A stretch of DNA of 7,385 bases from NCBI GenBank assembly GCA_023262945.1, contig JALQXY010000136.1, positions 1-7,385 of the forward strand, given 5' to 3'. Below the pieces are notes generated by a model, which was not told the DNA's origin, ran no database searches, and saw only the letters and a program-made list of their open reading frames with translations. This stretch comes from Rickettsiales bacterium. GTDB taxonomy: Bacteria > Pseudomonadota > Alphaproteobacteria > Rickettsiales > UBA1997. Below, piece after piece: positions 1 through 6,248 of the stretch (within the stretch, counting starts at the first letter, position 1; every line of letters starts with the position of its first letter). The position numbers and the translations under genes are program-made.

Positions 1-123
1 ACCATTGCGCAGGACTGTCAAAAAGTTGTCGTCGAATAGAGCCATTGATACCCCAATGTTCTCTGCCATGGCAGTGGTTGAAAGCATCATCGCTGTAGCT
101 GTTGCCAGTATTTTAGTTTTCAT
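1..123 (-). CDS. Periplasmic sugar-binding protein of an ABC importer, N-terminal fragment
   Basis: The window edge cuts this gene, leaving 41 codons. Reading leftward from ATG at 123-121, residues 1-20 form a Sec signal peptide: a lysine-containing start, a hydrophobic core and an AMA cleavage motif before Glu21. The mature start contains IGVSMALFDDNF and then a V-L-R segment. This resembles the first beta strand of galactose- and rhizopine-type periplasmic binding proteins; remembered E. coli MglB has IGV...DDNF...VVR at the same place. Such proteins deliver a sugar to an inner-membrane ABC importer, but the ligand cannot be read from this fragment. A strong Shine-Dalgarno sequence, GGGAGGA on the minus strand, lies at 131-137. 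GC is 55 of 123 by hand count, far above the genes to the right, and codons such as GCG, CTG, CGC and GAC are used. Origin by transfer or an assembly join is possible. The binding-protein class is fairly likely; the exact family is inference. Confidence 0.68.
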   Translation of the reverse strand, partial: MKTKILATATAMMLSTTAMAENIGVSMALFDDNFLTVLRNG

Positions 124-130
124 TTTGTAT

Positions 131-137
131 TCCTCCC
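131..137 (-). promoter_or_regulatory. Strong Shine-Dalgarno site
   Basis: On the minus strand this reads GGGAGGA and sits about seven bases before the ATG at 123. It fixes the start of the sugar-binding protein. None of the internal genes of the window has a comparable purine-rich site, which sets this gene apart from its neighbours. Confidence 0.75.
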
Positions 138-147
138 TTGGAATTTT

Positions 148-163
148 TGCGGACGCATCCGCA
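148..163. promoter_or_regulatory. Palindromic operator candidate
   Basis: The 16 bases form a near-perfect palindrome, TGCGGA-CGCA-TCCGCA, symmetric at all but one base pair around a central GC. It lies just upstream of the ribosome binding site of the sugar-binding gene. A dyad with this centre and length fits a dimeric repressor site such as those of LacI-family regulators of sugar uptake operons; this is inference. It could instead act as a small hairpin in the 5' leader. Confidence 0.4.
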
Positions 164-176
164 GTTGTTAAAACTG
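162..176. repeat. Short inverted repeat upstream of the sugar-binding gene
   Basis: CAGTT-N5-AACTG, a perfect 5-base dyad, overlaps the end of the preceding palindrome by two bases. On the minus strand it falls where a -10 region would lie if TTGAGA (197-192) were a -35 box. The short arms alone are weak evidence; the interest is in two adjacent dyads in one leader. Confidence 0.3.
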
Positions 177-191
177 TTTTATTTGATTAAA

Positions 192-197
192 TCTCAA
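192..197 (-). promoter_or_regulatory. Possible -35 box of the sugar-binding gene
   Basis: On the minus strand this reads TTGAGA, five of six matches to TTGACA. No good -10 hexamer follows at 16-18 bases; the best is TTTTAA. In this AT-rich stretch the match could be chance. Confidence 0.2.
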
Positions 198-211
198 GCC
201 AAAAAGATAAA
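197..211 (-). repeat. 15-base 3'-flank motif, copy 1
   Basis: On the minus strand this reads TTTATCTTTTTGGCT, 46-60 bases past the stop codon of the GNAT gene. An identical 15-mer lies at 7109-7123 on the plus strand, 18-32 bases past the stop codon of prmC. Each copy therefore has the same orientation relative to the gene group it follows. The match ends abruptly on both sides. Confidence 0.55.
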
Positions 212-229
212 TAACTTAATCGTTTATTT
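205..229 (-). terminator. Weak AT-only hairpin plus T-run after the GNAT gene
   Basis: In the transcript direction, AAATAA-N9-TTATTT (229 to 209) is followed by ATC and five T residues within the 15-base flank motif. The order of stem then T-run is that of an intrinsic terminator, but the stem has no G or C and would be unstable, so the call is weak. It would end the prfA-GNAT transcript. Confidence 0.3.
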
Positions 230-257
230 TTAACTGCTTTAAAGATGAACTTTGGTA

Positions 258-707
258 TTATATTCTTTTAGGTAAAATTTTAATCATTTCTATAGCATCA
301 CAACCATCTTCGTAATAATTAGGTTTGATTTTACCAGCCTTATATCCTATTGATTCATAAAGTATTTTTGCTGCTTTATTATCAATGCGAATTTCAAGTT
401 TAATTCCTTGTTTTTTTATAACATGAGATTCTGCCTCCAGTAATAATTGCTTAGCGATAGATTGTCTTCGATATTGTGGTAATATTGCCAATGAGTAATG
501 TCTTGCCAATTTATGGCGTGGATTTATTAATGTAAGTATATATCCAGTTATAGTTTGATTTTGTTGCGCTACCAATAAAATATGATATTTATGATTTATA
601 AAATTACGAAGTGACTTTTTAGATAAAATATCATTTTTGAAACATTCTATTTCAATATTATATAATTCTAAAAGATCTTCATTTTTAGCTTTGCGTACAA
701 TTATCAT
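258..707 (-). CDS. GNAT-family N-acetyltransferase, RimI-like
   Basis: A 149-residue single-domain acetyl-CoA-dependent acyltransferase, normal length for the family. The N-terminal segment with ECF at 21-23 is followed by the central strands, then the acetyl-CoA-binding motif A around 72-95 (YSLAILPQYRRQSIAKQLL). Motif B is at 105-122 with Asn110 and Tyr117, and YYEDG (131-135) is near the C-terminus. The combination of ARHYSLAILP and NYYEDG resembles, from memory, the GNAT half of GNAT/C39-peptidase proteins found beside RimK-like ATP-grasp genes. No peptidase domain is fused here. The first glycine of the R-x-x-G-x-A loop is Ser83. The substrate is unknown: S18 acetylation as by RimI is possible but not shown, so no symbol is given. 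The gene starts 34 bases after the prfA stop on the same strand and is probably co-transcribed. No clear ribosome binding site is visible. Confidence 0.85.
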   Translation of the reverse strand: MIIVRKAKNEDLLELYNIEIECFKNDILSKKSLRNFINHKYHILLVAQQNQTITGYILTLINPRHKLARHYSLAILPQYRRQSIAKQLLLEAESHVIKKQGIKLEIRIDNKAAKILYESIGYKAGKIKPNYYEDGCDAIEMIKILPKRI

Positions 708-741
708 ATAGTTTTAATTAGATAATTTTTCTTACCTTAAT

Positions 742-1806
742 CTAAGATTCTGTCATTTTTTTAGCTTGATCTTCAGCTTGTAAAGATTCGATAAATTCTT
801 CTAATTCTCCTAGCATAATATTCTCAATATTGTAGCTAGTAAAGTTTATACGATGATCAGTAACACGACTTTGTGGAAAGTTGTAAGTACGAATTCTTTC
901 GCTGCGGTCCCCGCTGCCAACTTGACCTTTTCTAGTGTCAGCTCTTTCTTTTTCTGCTCTTTCTCTTTCAGCTTCATAAAGTCTTGATCTTAAGACTTTC
1001 ATGGCTTTTTCACGATTCTTGATTTGCGATTTCTCGTCTTGCATAGAAACAGTAACCCCAGTTGGTAGGTGAGTGATTCTTACTGCTGAATCTGTGGTAT
1101 TGACTGATTGACCTCCTGGACCAGAAGATCTAAAAACATCAACTCGTAGATCTTTTTCTTCTATTTTTATATCAATTTCTTCGGCTTCAGGTAAAACAGC
1201 AACGGTTGCTGCTGAGGTATGAACTCGTCCTTGACTTTCTGTTTCAGGTACTCTTTGTACCCTATGACCACCTGATTCAAATTTTAATTTAGCAAATACA
1301 TCATTACCGCTAATCAAAGCCGATGCTTCTTTATAGCCTCCAAGGCCAGTTTCATGGAGTGACATAATTTCAAACTTCCAGCCCTGTCTTTCAGAAAATC
1401 TTTGATACATAGCGAATAATTTGGTTGCAAAAAGAGCAGCCTCTTCACCGCCAGTTCCAGCCCTGACTTCAAGAATGGCATTTTTTTCATCAGCTTCATC
1501 TTTTGGTAGTAAAGCTACTTTTAATTTCTTTTCAAGATTTTCAATTTTTTTCTCAAGATCAAATTTCTCAATTAACATCATATCTTTCATCTCTTTTTCT
1601 TGAGTTTCGAGAAGCATTTCTTCTATATCATTAAGCTCTTGAGTTGATTTTTTATAAGATTTGGCTAGTTCAATAATTGGCGAAAGATCAGAATGTTCTT
1701 TGGAGATTTTAGCTAATTCTTGTCCTAGAGATGAAGGATCTATTAATTTTTTTTCTAGATCATTAAATTTTTGGATTATAGCATCCAGTTTTTTTATTAT
1801 AGACAT
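742..1806 (-). CDS. prfA: Peptide chain release factor 1
   Basis: RF1 recognises UAA and UAG stop codons in the ribosomal A site and triggers release of the finished protein. The protein has 354 residues; E. coli RF1 has 360. Residues 1-100 form the helical, charged N-terminal domain, and RAGTGGEEA at 115-123 opens the core. The stop-codon-reading tripeptide is Pro187-Glu188-Thr189, the PxT form that defines RF1 rather than the SPF of RF2. The catalytic GGQ is at 231-233 within SSGPGGQSVN. Its glutamine is the residue methylated by PrmC, also encoded in this window. The family core TRKGQVGSGDRSERIRTYNF lies at 291-310. The gene is full length, ends in TAG, and is followed by the GNAT gene 34 bases later. 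The ATG at 1806 faces metG across 31 bases. No Shine-Dalgarno sequence is visible before it. Confidence 0.98.
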   Translation of the reverse strand: MSIIKKLDAIIQKFNDLEKKLIDPSSLGQELAKISKEHSDLSPIIELAKSYKKSTQELNDIEEMLLETQEKEMKDMMLIEKFDLEKKIENLEKKLKVALLPKDEADEKNAILEVRAGTGGEEAALFATKLFAMYQRFSERQGWKFEIMSLHETGLGGYKEASALISGNDVFAKLKFESGGHRVQRVPETESQGRVHTSAATVAVLPEAEEIDIKIEEKDLRVDVFRSSGPGGQSVNTTDSAVRITHLPTGVTVSMQDEKSQIKNREKAMKVLRSRLYEAERERAEKERADTRKGQVGSGDRSERIRTYNFPQSRVTDHRINFTSYNIENIMLGELEEFIESLQAEDQAKKMTES

Positions 1807-1837
1807 AATTTTAAAATCTTATTTAATAGTTAACTTC
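1807..1837. promoter_or_regulatory. 31-base divergent intergenic region between prfA and metG
   Basis: All transcription signals for two essential divergent genes must lie in or around these 31 bases. Plus-strand TAAAAT at 1812-1817 matches the -10 consensus at five of six positions but has no recognisable -35 box. On the minus strand TAAGAT (1821-1816) and TATTAA (1828-1823) are weak -10 candidates. Any -35 boxes would fall inside the opposing gene. Neither start has a purine-rich ribosome binding site, so leaders must be very short or transcripts leaderless. Confidence 0.35.
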
Positions 1838-3391
1838 ATGAGTAAAACAAATTTTTATGTAACTTCGCCAATTTATTATGTAAATGATAATCCACATATT
1901 GGCCATGCTTATACTTCAATTTCTTGCGATATTATAGCACGCTTTAAAAGACTGCAAGGAGTTAATGTTTTTTTTCTAACTGGCACTGATGAACATGGTC
2001 AGAAAGTTGAAAAATCAGCACTTAAAAATAATAAAACGCCGCAAAAATTTTGTGATGAAGTATCGCAATCATTTATTGAATTAGCACAAAATATTAATTT
2101 ATCAAATGATGATTTTATCAGAACAACTGAAGAAAGACATAAAAATAATGTGCAAACTTTATGGAAAATACTAGAAGAAGGTGGATTTATTTATAAAGAT
2201 GTATATGAGGGATGGTATTCGGTACGTGATGAGGCGTTTTATGGGCAAGATGAAATTATAGATGGTAAGGCTCCTTCTGGGGCTGAAGTTGAATGGCATA
2301 AAGAAGAAAGTTATTTTTTTAAATTATCACAATTTGGTGATAAATTATTAGAATATTATGATCAAAATCCACAATTTATTGAACCAAAAACACGTTTTAA
2401 TGAAGTTAAGTCATTTGTTAAAAGCGGATTACGTGATTTATCAATTTCTCGTAACTCTTTTTCTTGGGGGGTAAAAGTACCAAATGATAATAATCATGTG
2501 ATATATGTTTGGCTTGATGCTTTAACTAATTATATTTCGGCTCTTAATTACAATAAAAATGAACAAAAATATCAAGATTTCTGGCTTAATTCCAATGAAT
2601 CACCAATTCATATTGTCGGTAAAGATATTTTACGTTTTCATGCTGTATATTGGCCCGCTTTTTTAATGGCAGCTAATATAAAATTACCATATAAAATATT
2701 TGCTCATGGATGGTGGACTAATCAAGGGCAAAAAATATCAAAATCTGTAGGTAACGTAATAGATCCTAAGCAAGAAATAAAATGGCTTGAAAATCTTGGT
2801 TGTGACAATGATTTGGCGGTTGATTATTTTCGTTATTTCTTAATGCGGGAAGTTCCTTTTGGTAATGATGGAGATTATTCTCGTGAGAATTTTATTTTAA
2901 GAATAAATGCTGAATTAGCTAATAATATTGGCAATTTAGCGCAAAGAACTTTAACAATGATTTTTAGAAATTGTGAAGCAAAAATTCCAGAAGTTGAAGA
3001 TAAGATTTTAAGGGATTATCAAAAATTTTGTCAAAATTTTGATCAAAAAATACCGAAACTAATTGAAGAATTAAAATTTGACAAAGCTTTGGAAGTTATT
3101 ATCGAATTTGCCAATCAAATTAACAAAGATCTAAATGATCAAGCGCCATGGAACTTAAAAAAAGAAGGAAAAATTAAAGAAATGCAAAATATTTTATATA
3201 TTGCTGCAGATTCTGTGAGGCGAATTGCTATTTGGCTTCAACCATTTATGCCAAAATCATCGATAACAATGCTTAATTTTCTTAACTTATCAATCGATGA
3301 AATGCAAATTGATGTTTTAAAAATATTAAGAACTGGACATGAAATAAAACAACCCAAGCCAGTATTTTTAAGATTAAATAACGATATATAA
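1838..3391 (+). CDS. metG: Methionyl-tRNA synthetase
   Basis: MetRS charges tRNA-Met with methionine for both initiation and elongation. The start chosen is the ATG at 1838, because the conserved N-terminus FYVTSPIYYVND begins at residue 6. The reading frame is open further upstream, to 1661, but that would run antisense through prfA and adds no conserved sequence. The protein has 517 residues. The class I signature HIGH is at 20-23 after ND-NP, TGTDEHGQK is at 48-56, WLDALTNY is at 225-232, and the KMSKS loop appears as KISKS at 299-303. The connective peptide (about 125-160) has no CxxC zinc knuckles, as in the zinc-free alphaproteobacterial type. The protein ends with the helical anticodon-binding domain and has no Trbp111-like C-terminal extension. 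The stop codon overlaps the xth start, so the two are probably translationally coupled. Confidence 0.97.
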   Translation: MSKTNFYVTSPIYYVNDNPHIGHAYTSISCDIIARFKRLQGVNVFFLTGTDEHGQKVEKSALKNNKTPQKFCDEVSQSFIELAQNINLSNDDFIRTTEERHKNNVQTLWKILEEGGFIYKDVYEGWYSVRDEAFYGQDEIIDGKAPSGAEVEWHKEESYFFKLSQFGDKLLEYYDQNPQFIEPKTRFNEVKSFVKSGLRDLSISRNSFSWGVKVPNDNNHVIYVWLDALTNYISALNYNKNEQKYQDFWLNSNESPIHIVGKDILRFHAVYWPAFLMAANIKLPYKIFAHGWWTNQGQKISKSVGNVIDPKQEIKWLENLGCDNDLAVDYFRYFLMREVPFGNDGDYSRENFILRINAELANNIGNLAQRTLTMIFRNCEAKIPEVEDKILRDYQKFCQNFDQKIPKLIEELKFDKALEVIIEFANQINKDLNDQAPWNLKKEGKIKEMQNILYIAADSVRRIAIWLQPFMPKSSITMLNFLNLSIDEMQIDVLKILRTGHEIKQPKPVFLRLNNDI

Positions 3392-4197
3392 TGCAGCATA
3401 ACCTAAAGATTATTTCATGGAATATTAATTCGCTGCGTTTGCGTTTGGGATTGTTAAAAGATTTTGTAAAACAAAATCAACCAGATGTGATTTGTTTGCA
3501 AGAAACTAAGGTTATAGATGAATTATTTCCGATAAATGAGATAAAAAATTTAGGTTTTGATTATATAGAATTTAGCGGTGAAAAATCTTATAACGGCGTG
3601 GCGATTCTGTCAAAAATTCCCTTTTCTAATCCACAAAAAATTGATATTTTGAGCTATGGTCACAAAAGGCATTTGTCGGTTGATCTTGAAATTGCTGGGC
3701 AAAAAATAGTGCTGCATAATTTTTATGTGCCAGCTGGTGGAGATATTGCTGATGTTAATATTAATGATAAATTTGATCATAAATTAAAATTTATTGATTG
3801 GATGAGTGATTTTTTTCAAAAGCAATATAAGCAAAAAATTATCATAGTAGGCGATATGAATATTGCTCCTTTAGAGCACGATGTTTGGTCTCATAAACAA
3901 TTGTTAAAAGTTGTATCTCATACGCCGATTGAAATTGAGAAAATGACTAATTTACAAAAAACTTTAAATTGGATAGATTGTCATCGTTTATTTGTTGATA
4001 AGAAGAAAAAGCTTTATAGTTGGTGGAGCTATCGTGCTAAAGAGGCTTTAAAATCTGATCGTGGTCGACGCCTAGATCATATATGGGCAACCCCTAACTT
4101 GAAAAGCAATATAAAATCATCAACTATATATCGTGATTTTCGAGATAAAGATAAAACTTCAGATCATGTTCCAATTGAAACTTGTTTTCAATTTTAA
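3391..4197 (+). CDS. xth: Exodeoxyribonuclease III-type AP endonuclease
   Basis: Mg-dependent enzyme of base excision repair that cuts DNA 5' of abasic sites and removes blocked 3' ends. At 268 residues it matches E. coli Xth (268). The endonuclease/exonuclease/phosphatase fold motifs are all present: SWNINSLR (9-16, Asn11), LQETK with the metal ligand Glu38, and NFYVPAGGD with Tyr112. They continue with VGDMNIAP (catalytic Asp155 and Asn157), DRGRRLDHIW (Asp229) and SDHVP (catalytic His259). No catalytic residue is missing. The SWWSYRAKEA segment at 210-219 is, from memory, typical of alphaproteobacterial members. The start ATG shares one base with the metG stop (TAATG), there is no separate ribosome binding site, and expression should follow metG. 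The functional link to MetRS is unclear; compact packing is the likely reason. Confidence 0.96.
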   Translation: MQHNLKIISWNINSLRLRLGLLKDFVKQNQPDVICLQETKVIDELFPINEIKNLGFDYIEFSGEKSYNGVAILSKIPFSNPQKIDILSYGHKRHLSVDLEIAGQKIVLHNFYVPAGGDIADVNINDKFDHKLKFIDWMSDFFQKQYKQKIIIVGDMNIAPLEHDVWSHKQLLKVVSHTPIEIEKMTNLQKTLNWIDCHRLFVDKKKKLYSWWSYRAKEALKSDRGRRLDHIWATPNLKSNIKSSTIYRDFRDKDKTSDHVPIETCFQF

Positions 4198-4205
4198 TTG
4201 ATTTA

Positions 4206-4235
4206 TTGACAAACAAATTTAATAAACATTAATAA
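4206..4235 (+). promoter_or_regulatory. Promoter candidate for the ferredoxin-prmC group
   Basis: A perfect TTGACA (4206-4211) begins nine bases after the xth stop codon. The best -10 match is TAATAA at 4230-4235, 18 bases on and only three of six; TTAATA at 17 bases is poorer. The 104-base gap from 4198 to 4301 is otherwise plain AT-rich sequence, and no strong terminator hairpin for xth is visible in it. A second -10-like TATAAA at 4250-4255 lacks a -35. The gap suggests a separate promoter for the next three genes, but the exact site is uncertain. Confidence 0.35.
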
Positions 4236-4301
4236 ATTTATAGAAATGATATAAATAATAATTTAAAAAATTTATTATATTAACTTATTAATAATTTCAA
4301 A

Positions 4302-4640
4302 ATGTCCGAAAAAGTAAAAGTTATATTTGACACAATTGATGGTAGGAAAGAGTTTTTAGTGCCAGAAGGAACAACAGTTCTAGAAGCCGCTCATAATAAT
4401 GACATTAATCTTGAAGGTGCTTGCGAGGGTTCTCTTGCATGCTCAACTTGCCATGTAATATTGGATAAAGATTATTTTGATAAATTAGAAGATCCTTCTG
4501 AAGATGAAGAAGATATGCTGGATTTAGCGTTCGGTTTAACTCCTACTTCAAGGTTGGGTTGCCAAATAGTTTTAACCAAAGACCTAGATGGTATTGTTTT
4601 AAAAGTTCCTTCTGAGACTCGTAATGTTTCAGCTAGTTAA
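4302..4640 (+). CDS. fdx: Adrenodoxin-type 2Fe-2S ferredoxin of the ISC system
   Basis: A 112-residue soluble electron carrier, the usual length of bacterial ISC ferredoxin. It supplies electrons for assembly of iron-sulfur clusters on the IscU scaffold. The four cluster ligands are Cys41, Cys47, Cys50 and Cys87 in the C-x5-C-x2-C-x36-C pattern of vertebrate-type ferredoxins, within GACEGSLACSTCHV and RLGCQI. The acidic helix EDEEDMLDLAFGL (68-80) is the partner-docking surface of this family. In many proteobacteria the gene sits with hscA, hscB and iscA; here no other isc gene lies within the window. Instead it heads a group with a DUF2125-like gene (ATG 18 bases after the stop) and prmC. 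The ATG at 4302 fits the conserved start; no Shine-Dalgarno sequence is visible. Confidence 0.95.
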   Translation: MSEKVKVIFDTIDGRKEFLVPEGTTVLEAAHNNDINLEGACEGSLACSTCHVILDKDYFDKLEDPSEDEEDMLDLAFGLTPTSRLGCQIVLTKDLDGIVLKVPSETRNVSAS

Positions 4641-4658
4641 CAAGTTAATATTTTGCAA

Positions 4659-6245
4659 ATGTTGAAAAAATTTATAGCAAGGCTTATTGTTTTCGTTATT
4701 GCCTTATGTATTTCTTACACTGGTTTTTGGTTTTTTAAAGCCAATGAAATTAAAGCGAGAATAATTGGTATTTTGCAAGATAATGCCTTCTATATATCAT
4801 CAAAAAGTGTTGCAGTTGAAGGATTTCCTTTGAATAACAGGGTATTGATTTCAGATCTTTCTTTTTCTGCACCGACTGATATTCTTTCTTCTCATAAATT
4901 TAACATTAAATCTTTAGAATTGGTATCTGAGTTATTTAGTAATGAATTTATTGTTAAAAATATCAAAGATATAAGTTATGATAATGAGTCTGGTTTAAAT
5001 GGAGTTTTATCTTTCAATCAAAATCCAGAAATTACTCTTGAAATATTGGGATCTAAATCACTTTCTTTTAAATATAGAGATCAAGGATTTAAGATTGTTT
5101 CTAACCTTGATAAAAGCACTATTTATGAAGCTGATTCCACCGATTTAATAATTGATTCAAAAATAAATGAAAGTGGCAAAATAACTGCTGATTTAAGAGT
5201 TAATATTGCTAAAGCTAATTCTGTAAATTTAACTAATCTTTATCTTAATGGATTACAAAATGACATTATAGAAGCTTTTTCTAAAGGAGATCTTAGAATT
5301 ATAAGTAACAAAATTGATAATCTTGACGATGCTGAAGATTATATTTTAGATAACATTAATAATTCTGAGGTTGCATTAAAATATGAACCTATATCAGAGC
5401 ATAATTCAGTAATAGAAAACCCTATAAAATTAAATCCTGAAGATACTATTATTGAAGAAATGGCTATGGAAAGTATTATTGAAGAGAGTGATAAAGATTT
5501 ATTTAAAAAGCCTTCTGATTCATTTAAAGGAATCGCTCAAGTTGAAGAAAAAGATAATGATGTAATTAAAAAGATAAATGAAATAGAAAGTGATATTGTG
5601 ATAGATTTATCTTATATATTAACTCCTAACAAGACTAATATCGAAAATACAACAGAGTCTGATCCGACAAAGATTAAATCTATTCCAGTTAAATATAATA
5701 AATTATTACAATTAAAAGAACTTACTATTACCAATAATTTATATTCTTTTCTTATCAGCGGATCAATGCAAACATATCTTGATGATGATAGATTTTCTGG
5801 TGTTATAGATGTTGAGATAGACGGATTAACTATTTTAACTAATTATATAATTAAATCCTCATCTGACTTAGCTAATAAGAATTTATCAAGTAATGATAAT
5901 AAATATGGTCAATTTTTATCAAGAATTTCTAATAAAATTGAATCCATAATTGATAATTTATTTTTTGATGATTTGGCTTTAGATGATAAAAATTCTGAAG
6001 TTGTTAATCAACAAGACATTGAAAATAATCCTACTACAGAAGAGATTAAGCAAATATCTAAAGAAGATATAATTCAAGGAGATCTTTTGGAAATTAAACC
6101 ATCAATGGCTAATAATATTGAACCAGAAAAAGAGGGCTATAATTTGAAAAAGAAAAATGAGCTATCTTTCACTATATCAAGAGATAAAAATCTGGAGTAT
6201 ATGATAAATGATGTTCCTTTAAGACAAATTGTTGAAGAGTTATAA
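4659..6245 (+). CDS. DUF2125-like membrane-anchored envelope protein
   Basis: A 528-residue protein with no characterised role that I recognise. The ATG at 4659 is preferred to an in-frame TTG two codons earlier because it directly precedes the LKK start of the membrane anchor. Residues 8-26 form one hydrophobic segment after a basic start (KKFIAR), placing the rest in the periplasm. The order of anchor, YTGFWFFKANEIKARI (20-35), VAVEGFPLNNRVLISDLSF (51-69) and the closing NDVPLRQI (517-524) matches my memory of the alphaproteobacterial DUF2125 family. That family has repeated beta strands with an AsmA-like flavour. Between the two conserved ends lie acidic, Asn/Asp/Glu/Ile-rich stretches (about 240-345 and 440-500) that look like lineage-specific expansions; family members are usually shorter. 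The gene lies between fdx and prmC, with three bases to the prmC start. Codon use is like its neighbours. The family assignment is moderate. Confidence 0.6.
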   Translation: MLKKFIARLIVFVIALCISYTGFWFFKANEIKARIIGILQDNAFYISSKSVAVEGFPLNNRVLISDLSFSAPTDILSSHKFNIKSLELVSELFSNEFIVKNIKDISYDNESGLNGVLSFNQNPEITLEILGSKSLSFKYRDQGFKIVSNLDKSTIYEADSTDLIIDSKINESGKITADLRVNIAKANSVNLTNLYLNGLQNDIIEAFSKGDLRIISNKIDNLDDAEDYILDNINNSEVALKYEPISEHNSVIENPIKLNPEDTIIEEMAMESIIEESDKDLFKKPSDSFKGIAQVEEKDNDVIKKINEIESDIVIDLSYILTPNKTNIENTTESDPTKIKSIPVKYNKLLQLKELTITNNLYSFLISGSMQTYLDDDRFSGVIDVEIDGLTILTNYIIKSSSDLANKNLSSNDNKYGQFLSRISNKIESIIDNLFFDDLALDDKNSEVVNQQDIENNPTTEEIKQISKEDIIQGDLLEIKPSMANNIEPEKEGYNLKKKNELSFTISRDKNLEYMINDVPLRQIVEEL

Positions 6246-6248
6246 AAA

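Noticed and set aside
5..190. Plus-strand 61-codon frame with a hydrophobic middle
   Set aside because: It is antisense to the signal-peptide gene at 1-123, which has a strong ribosome binding site and family similarity; the hydrophobic run is the complement of the signal peptide and leader.
1314..1499. Minus-strand 61-codon frame inside prfA
   Set aside because: Out-of-frame shadow within a full-length, well-conserved RF1 gene.
1421..1603. Plus-strand 60-codon frame, Ser/Phe-rich
   Set aside because: Antisense of the charged helical part of RF1; its composition is what complementing Lys/Glu codons gives.
1661..1837. Upstream extension of metG
   Set aside because: These 59 codons run antisense through prfA, and the conserved MetRS N-terminus starts just after the ATG at 1838.
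4198..4301. Possible small RNA or tRNA in the gap before the ferredoxin
   Set aside because: No cloverleaf, GC-rich stem or T-run structure is visible; the sequence is plain AT-rich with only a promoter candidate.
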